DNA of 64,000 nucleotides from NCBI GenBank assembly GCA_002842285.1, contig PHCJ01000011.1:42220-106219 (forward strand). Direction: 5' to 3'. This document shows, in pieces, positions 57,586 through 64,000 of the stretch. How positions within the stretch are numbered: the stretch's first letter is position 1; each line of letters opens with the position of its first letter. The notes under the pieces were generated by a model. The model was not told the origin of the DNA. It saw only the letters and a list, made by a program, of their open reading frames with translations, and did not search any database. This DNA is from Betaproteobacteria bacterium HGW-Betaproteobacteria-22. Its GTDB lineage: Bacteria > Pseudomonadota > Gammaproteobacteria > Burkholderiales > Methylophilaceae. The position numbers were made by a program, and so were the translations under genes.

Positions 57586-57705
57586 CACTCTCGATCATCA
57601 GTGCATACCGAACTCAACACCACAAATACTTGCAAACGTATATTCAGGATTTAATTACTGTAAATAAGGTAAAATAAAGCCTAATAAACACATAAAAGTT
57701 AAAAA

Positions 57706-58878
57706 ATGGAATTCGAGTTCTGGTGGCTACTGGCATTACCGCTTTTTTTCAGTTTAGGCTGGCTTGCTGCCCGCGTTGATTTAAAACAGTTGCTCGCTGA
57801 ATCTACGGCGCTGCCCGCCGCTTATTTTAAAGGTCTAAATTTCCTCATCACCAATCAGCATGACAAGGCGATTGAGGCATTTTCTGAAGCCGTGCAGGCC
57901 AATACCGACTCTCTTGAGCTGCACTTTGCCCTAGGGAGCTTATTCAGGCGACGTGGTGAAGTTGATCGTGCCATACATTTACATTTAAACCTGCTGGAAA
58001 AACAGCAACTGGAACCACAACAGACGCTGGCAGTAACCGCTGAGTTAGCGCAGGATTATCTCAAAGCCGGCCTGCTTGACCGTGCCGAAGAGCTTTTTGA
58101 GTCGCTTAATGACGACAGATATCGCCAGCCGGCGTTACGTGCACTATTAGAAATCTACGTACGCGAGCGCGAATGGGAGCGCGCAATAAAGGCCGCCACT
58201 GAGCTGGAGCGTCTATCCGGTGTACCGTTTCGCGTTGAAATCTCACACTATTACTGCGAAATGGCGGTTAAATCCAAATTAGCCAACGACACACATACTG
58301 CCAGATTTGAACTGGATCTAGCTCTGAATGCCAATAAAAACTGTGTGCGTGCCAACGTCCTGCTCGGCGATATTGAAGCAGAGGCGAATGACCATCAATC
58401 TGCGATAGCCACATGGAAACGTATTGAGTTTCAGGCGCCGGAATATCTGGGGCTGATTGCCCCTAAACTACTGGCAAGCTATCGTACATTGAATAAGACT
58501 GCTGAAGGCCTGAATCTACTCAGAGCCTATTTGCAAACATATCAGTTAAGTGCGCTTTTTAATGTGCTTTATGATGCCACCTTAACCGAAGACGGAGCGG
58601 AAAGCGCGGCTAAACTTGCACGTAATGAACTGATTAAAAAGCCCAGCCTTAATACCCTGGATCAGTTATTGCAGGCGCGTGCAATTGTGGAAACCAGTCA
58701 ACCACAAAAAAATAATCTGCCTGATATCCAACTGATGCAGCAGGCTGTACGCCATGCCATCGGCAATAAAACCGCCTATTATTGCGAACAGTGCGGCTTT
58801 AAGGCTAAATATCATCATTGGCAATGCCCCGCTTGTAACGCCTGGGAGGCGCTACCTGCTGAACCTGCCAGTATCTAA
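57706..58878 (+). CDS. lapB: LPS assembly protein LapB
   Basis: LapB is an inner-membrane TPR protein that controls LpxC turnover and LPS assembly. The 390-residue protein has an N-terminal helix (FWWLLALPLFFSLGWLAARV), TPR repeats from ~45 to 330 (for example GLNFLITNQHDKAIEAFSEA and LFRRRGEVDRAIHLHLNLLE), and a C-terminal rubredoxin-like zinc site: YYCEQCGFKAKYHHWQCPAC. It is normally preceded by lapA (DUF1049); here only 120 bp lie between the ihfB terminator and its start, and there is no lapA. pyrF follows after 25 bp. Confidence 0.95.
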   Translation: MEFEFWWLLALPLFFSLGWLAARVDLKQLLAESTALPAAYFKGLNFLITNQHDKAIEAFSEAVQANTDSLELHFALGSLFRRRGEVDRAIHLHLNLLEKQQLEPQQTLAVTAELAQDYLKAGLLDRAEELFESLNDDRYRQPALRALLEIYVREREWERAIKAATELERLSGVPFRVEISHYYCEMAVKSKLANDTHTARFELDLALNANKNCVRANVLLGDIEAEANDHQSAIATWKRIEFQAPEYLGLIAPKLLASYRTLNKTAEGLNLLRAYLQTYQLSALFNVLYDATLTEDGAESAAKLARNELIKKPSLNTLDQLLQARAIVETSQPQKNNLPDIQLMQQAVRHAIGNKTAYYCEQCGFKAKYHHWQCPACNAWEALPAEPASI

Positions 58879-58903
58879 TACTCAATTTTGACAACTGAAA
58901 AAT

Positions 58904-59608
58904 ATGAATGACCCGAAAATTATCGTTGCCCTGGATTACGCAGATGCAACCAGCGCCAACAAGTTAGTGAGTCAACTCGACCCCAAGCTGTGCCGTCTGA
59001 AGGTGGGCAAGGAGCTTTTCACCGCGGCTGGTCCTCAGTTTGTCGAGCAACTTGCACGTTCAAACTTCGGCGTCTTTCTTGACCTTAAATTTCACGACAT
59101 TCCCAACACTGTAGCCAAGGCCTGCACTGCCGCCAGCAACTTAGGTGTTTGGATGCTCAATGTTCACGCGAGCGGTGGCAGCGAGATGATGCAAGCAGCA
59201 AAGCAGGCAGTAGACGCCAGTTCCAGCAAACCTTTATTGATTGCGGTGACAGTGCTCACCAGCATGAATCAGCACACTCTCAATCAAGTTGGCATACACA
59301 CCAACCTTGCAGAGCATGTACTTAACTTAGCCAAGCTCACACAGCTAGCTGGCTTAGATGGTGTTGTATGCTCAGCACTTGAGGCAAAAACACTACGCAC
59401 AGAATTGGGCAGTCAATTCTGTCTGGTGACGCCGGGCATTCGTCCCGAAAACGCAAACAAAGATGACCAGTCGCGCATCGTCACCCCCAGCGAAGCGCTT
59501 GCGCTAGGCTCAAGCTACCTTGTGATTGGCAGACCGATCACACAGGCACCTGATCCGGCAAAAGTCTTGGATAACATTATCAGCGAGTGCAGGGCTTATA
59601 TAAAATAA
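58904..59608 (+). CDS. pyrF: Orotidine 5'-phosphate decarboxylase
   Basis: The last enzyme of UMP synthesis. The 234-residue protein (class I, short form) shows [20 protein letters not shown], the catalytic [11 protein letters not shown] and the C-terminal [20 protein letters not shown] and [20 protein letters not shown]. It directly follows lapB, the usual neighbour, and precedes comEA. Confidence 0.97.
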   Translation: MNDPKIIVALDYADATSANKLVSQLDPKLCRLKVGKELFTAAGPQFVEQLARSNFGVFLDLKFHDIPNTVAKACTAASNLGVWMLNVHASGGSEMMQAAKQAVDASSSKPLLIAVTVLTSMNQHTLNQVGIHTNLAEHVLNLAKLTQLAGLDGVVCSALEAKTLRTELGSQFCLVTPGIRPENANKDDQSRIVTPSEALALGSSYLVIGRPITQAPDPAKVLDNIISECRAYIK

Positions 59609-59633
59609 ACCATTAGTGGATTCGGGAGGCGAA

Positions 59634-59987
59634 ATGGCCATCAAAAATATACGTATATTTTTAATCTTACTATTCACATTTAGCCTGAATGCCTGGGCTG
59701 TCATCGATATCAATACCGCGCGACAGGCTGAACTTGAAACGCTCGCAGGCATTGGTGCAGTCAAAGCAAAGGCTATTATCGATTACCGTCAAAAGCATGG
59801 TCCATTTAAATCTGTGAATGAACTCGAACATGTGAGCGGTATCGGAAAATCCACGCTAAATGCAATTCGCGACAAAATTACCGTCAACCGCAAAAAAATG
59901 CAGCCTAAACATCACACCGATCATATCAGATCAGAAACATCCATCGCTAAAAAACCTGACAGACCCGCTAAAGAGCCAGGTAAATGA
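59634..59987 (+). CDS. comEA: ComEA-like helix-hairpin-helix DNA-binding protein
   Basis: A 117-residue exported protein with a signal peptide (IFLILLFTFSLNAWAV) followed by two HhH motifs: ELETLAGIGAVKAKAIIDY and ELEHVSGIGKSTLNAIRDK. A basic tail follows (RKKMQPKHHTDHIRS). ComEA-type proteins hold incoming DNA in the periplasm during natural transformation. ATG at 59634 is set by a GGGAGG site five bases before. No other competence gene is in the window. Confidence 0.92.
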   Translation: MAIKNIRIFLILLFTFSLNAWAVIDINTARQAELETLAGIGAVKAKAIIDYRQKHGPFKSVNELEHVSGIGKSTLNAIRDKITVNRKKMQPKHHTDHIRSETSIAKKPDRPAKEPGK

Positions 59988-60010
59988 AAATAAACCGTCA
60001 CTGAACTGAT

Positions 60011-60044
60011 ATAAACAAACCCTGCATTCGCAGGGTTTGTTTAT
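60011..60044. terminator. Bidirectional terminator comEA / glycine-zipper gene
   Basis: ATAAACAAACCCTGC (60011-60025), a four-base loop ATTC and the exact complement (60030-60044) form a perfect 15-bp stem. The arms are A- and T-rich at the base, so it can serve both the rightward comEA and the leftward glycine-zipper transcripts. Confidence 0.92.
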
Positions 60045-60047
60045 CTA

Positions 60048-60530
60048 TCAATGCTCATGATGATGCTCATGATGATGGCCATGCTTACCATGCCCCTTGC
60101 CACGTTTATGTTGATGCTTGTGCTTTTTCTTACCATCATGGTAGCTGACGCTGGTGTTAACCTTAGGTTCATCAATCACCTTGCCTACCACTGCACCAGT
60201 CGCACCGCCAACGCCTGCCCCTACCACTGCACCAGTGGCACTCCCTGTAGCTTTGCGACCAATGTAGGCGCCGCCTGCTCCGCCTACCGCGCCGCCTATT
60301 ACCGCACCCGCTTGACCCTCACCTTGTGTTGTAACCGCGCCGCCGACACCGCCACCTACTGCACCCCCGACAATTTCACCGGTCTTACCACCAACCACGC
60401 CGCCAATAGCTGTGCCGGCCGCCGCACCAATTCCACCGCCAACAGCTGTTTTAACATTGCTGTCTGCTGCCAACACAGCAGATGAACCGAGAAAACCTGC
60501 AACGAGTACTGCCAAAATTTGTGATTTCAA
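60048..60530 (-). CDS. Glycine-zipper membrane protein with His-rich tail
   Basis: A 160-residue protein with a signal peptide (AVLVAGFLGSSAVLAADS). Residues ~28-118 are a long run of Gly/Ala/Val repeats of glycine-zipper type (GGGIGAAAGTAIGGVVGGKT, GAVIGGAVGGAGGAYIG). The C-terminal ~35 residues are basic and His-rich (KKKHKHQHKRGKGHGKHG then HHHEHHHEH), a probable site for Ni2+, Zn2+ or Cu2+. It may form membrane-inserted helices with an exposed metal-binding tail; I know no assigned function. It sits between comEA and metG, leftward, with its own terminator. Confidence 0.8.
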   Translation of the reverse strand: MKSQILAVLVAGFLGSSAVLAADSNVKTAVGGGIGAAAGTAIGGVVGGKTGEIVGGAVGGGVGGAVTTQGEGQAGAVIGGAVGGAGGAYIGRKATGSATGAVVGAGVGGATGAVVGKVIDEPKVNTSVSYHDGKKKHKHQHKRGKGHGKHGHHHEHHHEH

Positions 60531-60556
60531 ACTAACACTCCTAATTTAAGGAAAAA

Positions 60557-62635
60557 TTACTTAACGCGCATACCAGGCTGTGCGCCGACATCTGGCGACA
60601 AAATAAATGGCCCGCCACGCGCATCACTGGCCGCCAGCACCATACCCTCGCTCATACCAAACTTCATTTTACGTGGTGCCAGATTCGCCACCATCACGGT
60701 TAAACGTCCGGTCAATGTTGCAGGATCATAAGCAGACTTGATACCCGCAAATACCTGGCGCGGTTTATCCTCACCTATATCCAGTGTCAGCTTCAGTAGC
60801 TTTTCTGCCCCTTCAACATGCTCAGCATTTACGATTTTAGCAATACGTAAATCGACTTTGGTAAAATCGTCAATACTGATGTATTCAGCCTCTTTCGCCT
60901 CAGCATTGGCGGCAGCATTCTGCTGATGCGCGGCATGGCGCTGTTCAGAATGCAACTGGGGCGCAGCGGTCACCTGCATATTTTCTTTATTGGCTTCTGT
61001 CATGGCTTCAATCTGTTTCAATTCAACACGCGTAATCAGGTGTTCATAAGCATTGATGGTATGGTCAGCCGCCAGAGATGCGTCCACCGCTGCCCACGTT
61101 AATGGTGCAATGTTCAGAAACTGCTCAATCTCGATGGCCAGTTTTGGCAGCACAGGCTTGAGGTAGAGCGTCAGCAGGCGGAACATTTCCAGCGCGTCTG
61201 AACAGACTTGTTGCAATGCCGCGTCCTGCCCTTCCTGTTTCGCCATTACCCATGGTGCTTTTTCCGCAACAAACCCGTTGGCAACATCGGCCAGACGCAT
61301 GATTTCACGCAGTGCTTTGCCATATTCGCGCTCAGCGTAACACTCTGCCAGCAACTGTGCTGAAGCTCTAATCTCCGCCACTACAGAATTGTTTGCAGAT
61401 GGATTTAACTTACCTGCAAAACGCTTATTGATAAAGCCTGCTGTCCGGCTGGCAATGTTGATGTACTTACCCACCAGATCGCTATTCACGCGCGCGACGA
61501 AATCTTCCAGATTGAGGTCAATGTCCTCCATCGTACTATTCAGCTTGGCCGCGTAGTAATAACGCAGATACTCAGGATTTTTGATGTGTTCCAGATAACT
61601 GCGCGCGGTAATGAATGTACCGCGTGATTTGGACATCTTCTCGCCGTTTACGGTTAAAAAGCCATGGGCGAAGATTTGTGTCGGTTTGCGATGCTCGGAA
61701 AACTCCAGTGTCGCAGGCCAGAACAAAGCATGGAAATAAAGAATGTCCTTGCCGATGAAGTGATAAAGTTCAGCGCTGCTGTCTTTATTCCAGTACTCGT
61801 CAAAATCCAGCCCTTTGTCCTGACACAGCTTTTTGAAACTAGCCATGTAGCCAATTGGTGCATCCAGCCATACATAAAAATATTTACCTGGCGCATCAGG
61901 AATCTCAAAGCCAAAGTACGGCGCATCACGTGAGATATCCCAGTCATTCAGACCATTCTCGAACCACTCCCCCATCTTGTTGGCCGCTTCTCCTTGCAAG
62001 GTGCCTGAGCGTGTCCAATCTTTCAAGAATTGCTCACACTCGGAGAGCTTAAAGAAATAGTGCTCTGTTTCCTTGCGCACAGGCGCAGCACCTGACACCG
62101 CAGAATAAGCATTAATCAGCTCGGTAGGGTTATAAGTCGCACCGCAAACTTCGCATGAGTCACCATACTGGTCTTTGGCGTGACATTTAGGGCACTCGCC
62201 CTTGATAAAACGATCCGGCAGGAACATGTTCTTCACCGGGTCATAAAACTGCTCAATGGTTTTGGTGGCGATTTTGCCAGCCGCTTTCAGCTTTTTATAA
62301 ATTCCCTGTGACAGTTCTTTATTTTCTGGTGCATTGGTTGAGTAATAATTGTCAAACTGCACCAAGAAATCTGCAAAATCCGCCGCGTGCTCTTTATGCA
62401 CATTGGCAATCAGTGCTTCCGGCGTAATACCCTCTTTCTCTGCTCGCAGCATGATGGGGGTGCCATGCGTGTCATCTGCACATACATAATGTACGGTATG
62501 CCCCTGCATTTTCTGGAAGCGCACCCAGATATCGGTCTGGATATATTCCACCAGGTGCCCTAAGTGAATGCTGCCGTTAGCGTATGGAAGTGCGGAAGTA
62601 ACAAGAATTTTGCGTGGATTGTTTGAAATTGCCAT
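60557..62635 (-). CDS. metG: Methionyl-tRNA synthetase
   Basis: Charges tRNA-Met. The 692-residue protein has the HIGH motif in [20 protein letters not shown], the zinc knuckle with CPKC and CEVC, KMSKS in [16 protein letters not shown], and a C-terminal tRNA-binding (EMAP/Trbp111) domain from about 585 ([20 protein letters not shown]). A linker of Ala/Gln/Glu around 560-580 ([20 protein letters not shown]) connects them. It is divergent from apbC, the standard neighbour. Confidence 0.97.
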   Translation of the reverse strand: MAISNNPRKILVTSALPYANGSIHLGHLVEYIQTDIWVRFQKMQGHTVHYVCADDTHGTPIMLRAEKEGITPEALIANVHKEHAADFADFLVQFDNYYSTNAPENKELSQGIYKKLKAAGKIATKTIEQFYDPVKNMFLPDRFIKGECPKCHAKDQYGDSCEVCGATYNPTELINAYSAVSGAAPVRKETEHYFFKLSECEQFLKDWTRSGTLQGEAANKMGEWFENGLNDWDISRDAPYFGFEIPDAPGKYFYVWLDAPIGYMASFKKLCQDKGLDFDEYWNKDSSAELYHFIGKDILYFHALFWPATLEFSEHRKPTQIFAHGFLTVNGEKMSKSRGTFITARSYLEHIKNPEYLRYYYAAKLNSTMEDIDLNLEDFVARVNSDLVGKYINIASRTAGFINKRFAGKLNPSANNSVVAEIRASAQLLAECYAEREYGKALREIMRLADVANGFVAEKAPWVMAKQEGQDAALQQVCSDALEMFRLLTLYLKPVLPKLAIEIEQFLNIAPLTWAAVDASLAADHTINAYEHLITRVELKQIEAMTEANKENMQVTAAPQLHSEQRHAAHQQNAAANAEAKEAEYISIDDFTKVDLRIAKIVNAEHVEGAEKLLKLTLDIGEDKPRQVFAGIKSAYDPATLTGRLTVMVANLAPRKMKFGMSEGMVLAASDARGGPFILSPDVGAQPGMRVK

Positions 62636-62708
62636 GAGATAAATGGATCTATTAAGCTAAAACGCTATTCTAGCAAATGCCACATACTTCACCCAGCAAT
62701 AAATCAGC

Positions 62709-62748
62709 ACTGATTGCGTGCACTGATTGCGTGCACTGATTGAGATGC
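62709..62748. repeat. Short tandem repeat between metG and apbC
   Basis: ACTGATTGCGTGC occurs at 62709-62721 and exactly at 62722-62734, with a partial third copy (ACTGATTGAGATGC) to 62748. It is in the divergent promoter region. Confidence 0.85.
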
Positions 62749-62815
62749 AAAGCAGACAACTATCAGTTAAAATACCTTATCTTTTTACTCAAGTTATTTC
62801 TACAGGATTCATCTC

Positions 62816-63904
62816 ATGGCGATCAGCGAACTTCTCATCCAAAGTACTCTAAAAGTATGCGTAGACCCCAACACTGGTAAAGACTTCATGAGTAGTAAAT
62901 CTGCTCGCAATATCAAGATAAATGGCAACGATGTCAGCGTCGACATTGCACTTGGCTACCCGGCAAAATCCGTTATGGCGGATATACAGAAACTCGTCGC
63001 AGAGGCACTATTGGGGCTGGATGGGATTGGCAGAGTCACGGTAAATGTCAGCAGCAAGATAGTCGCGCACAAAGTACAGCAAGGGGTCAATCTGCTGCCT
63101 GGCGTTAAAAACATCATTGCCGTTGCTTCGGGCAAGGGTGGTGTTGGCAAATCCACCACCTCAGCCAATCTCGCATTAGCACTGGCGGCAGAAGGTGCCA
63201 CAGTAGGTTTGCTGGATGCAGATATCTACGGCCCTAGCCAGCCGCAGATGCTGGGTATTAGCGGTCGCCCAGAAAGCAAAGATGGCAAAAGCATGGAGCC
63301 TATGCATGCACATGGCATTCAAGCGATGTCCATAGGCTTTCTCATCGACACTGACACTCCGATGGTATGGCGTGGCCCAATGGTCACAGGCGCATTGGAA
63401 CAGCTGCTCAGAGATACAAACTGGCATGATTTAGATTACCTGGTAATTGACTTGCCGCCCGGCACTGGTGATATTCAACTGACATTGGCACAAAAGATTC
63501 CGGTGACCGGTGCCATCATCGTCACGACGCCGCAAGACATTGCACTGCTGGATGCGCGCAAAGGGCTGAAAATGTTTGAAAAGGTCAACATCCCGATTTT
63601 AGGTATCGTTGAGAACATGAGCACACACATTTGCTCAAAATGCGGGCATGAAGAACATATTTTCGGCACCGGCGGTGGCGAGTTAATGGCTAAAGACTAC
63701 AGCGTAGATTTACTCGGCGCGCTGCCGCTGGATATTAACATTCGCACACAGGCAGATAGCGGCAAACCAACCGTGATTGCAGAACCTGAGAGTCAGGTTG
63801 CACGCATTTACAAAGAAATCGCACGTAAAGCCGCAATTAAAATTGCCAATGCTAGCCTAGATCACAGCAGCAAGTTTCCAAATATTGTGATTCAGAACAC
63901 GTAA
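62816..63904 (+). CDS. apbC: Iron-sulfur cluster carrier protein ApbC/Mrp
   Basis: A P-loop ATPase of the Mrp/NBP35 group that carries 4Fe-4S clusters to apoproteins. The 362-residue protein has an N-terminal DUF59-like domain (~1-85, rather divergent), the deviant Walker A GKGGVGKSTTSANLALALAA, the switch region GLLDADIYGPSQPQML and the cluster-binding CxxC in HICSKCGHEEHIFGTGGGEL. The start ATG at 62816 follows an AGGATTC site. It is divergent from metG. Confidence 0.96.
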   Translation: MAISELLIQSTLKVCVDPNTGKDFMSSKSARNIKINGNDVSVDIALGYPAKSVMADIQKLVAEALLGLDGIGRVTVNVSSKIVAHKVQQGVNLLPGVKNIIAVASGKGGVGKSTTSANLALALAAEGATVGLLDADIYGPSQPQMLGISGRPESKDGKSMEPMHAHGIQAMSIGFLIDTDTPMVWRGPMVTGALEQLLRDTNWHDLDYLVIDLPPGTGDIQLTLAQKIPVTGAIIVTTPQDIALLDARKGLKMFEKVNIPILGIVENMSTHICSKCGHEEHIFGTGGGELMAKDYSVDLLGALPLDINIRTQADSGKPTVIAEPESQVARIYKEIARKAAIKIANASLDHSSKFPNIVIQNT

Positions 63905-64000
63905 ATAGTCGCCCCTGATTAACTCCCAACCAATTGATTATATTAGGTAATAGTTAACTTTTAGTGGTATGAATTCTCCATAAATGCGATAATAACGCTT
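63905..64000. other. Right-edge segment
   Basis: The 96 bp after apbC contain no recognisable gene. They probably are the spacer before the next gene outside the window. Confidence 0.5.

Noticed and set aside
60051..60485. 144-codon plus-strand frame over the glycine-zipper gene
   Set aside because: It is a consequence of the repetitive Gly/Ala/His codons on the other strand; the minus-strand reading has a signal peptide and family features.
62709..62748. CRISPR-like tandem repeats before apbC
   Set aside because: The copies are directly adjacent with no spacers.

Overview
The window looks like chromosomal DNA of a free-living, motile, Gram-negative betaproteobacterium of moderate GC content. 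The outer-membrane machinery (LolA, porins, Blc, LapB), the order tyrA-aroA-cmk-rpsA-ihfB-lapB-pyrF, the run ftsK-lolA-rarA-serS, the metG/apbC divergent pair, and the aat-bpt pair all fit this. My best guess is the family Methylophilaceae (Methylotenera or Methylophilus type). That is inferred from general protein resemblance and gene order; no methylotrophy gene lies in the window.

Layout. 1-1.3 kb: two small secreted proteins. 1.5-4.0 kb: a LuxR-type response regulator and a hybrid histidine kinase. 4.1-6.6 kb: miaA with two coupled membrane proteins. 6.9-9.0 kb: a DUF6394 membrane protein and a K+-channel/RCK protein. 9.1-14.9 kb: serS, rarA, lolA and ftsK, all leftward. 15.0-18.0 kb: dps, trxB, a pirin and an Smr protein. 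18-20.4 kb: a SulP transporter with a tandem Usp protein. 20.8 kb: an orphan flaG behind a near-consensus sigma-28 promoter. 21.3-24.3 kb: an ABC exporter and ispF/ispD. 24.3-31 kb: a diguanylate cyclase, an IS3 remnant, an ammonium transporter, two small unknown proteins and gluQ. 31-33.6 kb: porin, FMN-binding protein and PepSY protein behind a strong Fur box. 33.6-38 kb: a repeat-rich gap with an IS110 remnant, hslO and a second diguanylate cyclase. 38-47.6 kb: mostly single housekeeping genes (trmH-type, aqpZ, rsuA, DUF502, blc, TraB/GumN, ygiQ, exoD, aat, bpt). 47.6-52.2 kb: a three-gene unit of PBP-like protein, porin and GGDEF-EAL protein. 52.3-64 kb: tyrA, aroA, cmk, rpsA, ihfB, lapB, pyrF, comEA, a His-rich glycine-zipper protein, metG and apbC.

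The most unusual content is repetitive DNA. A family of about 120-bp elements, with near-perfect inverted ends built on AACCCAGATTTTCC, occurs at least four times (3965-4089, 29739-29972, 33837-34462, 35416-35533). A possible lone end sits near 8997. One copy encodes the last 13 residues and the stop codon of the hybrid kinase, and another overlaps the stop codon of hslO. Longer copies carry extra internal DNA, and one contains a decayed IS110-type transposase end. A second family, of the CCGCGTTCATCTGCGG type, frames one of these copies and also fills the serS-rarA gap. A third, GC-rich palindromic repeat is inserted in frame inside ygiQ.

Signalling is dominated by c-di-GMP: two membrane-anchored diguanylate cyclases plus one GGDEF-EAL protein encoded with a periplasmic binding protein and a porin. 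Other points of note are a ribosomal protein S1 with only five S1 domains, absence of lapA before lapB, and two adjacent palindromes between ftsK and dps. No rRNA, tRNA, CRISPR array, prophage or intact insertion sequence was recognised.
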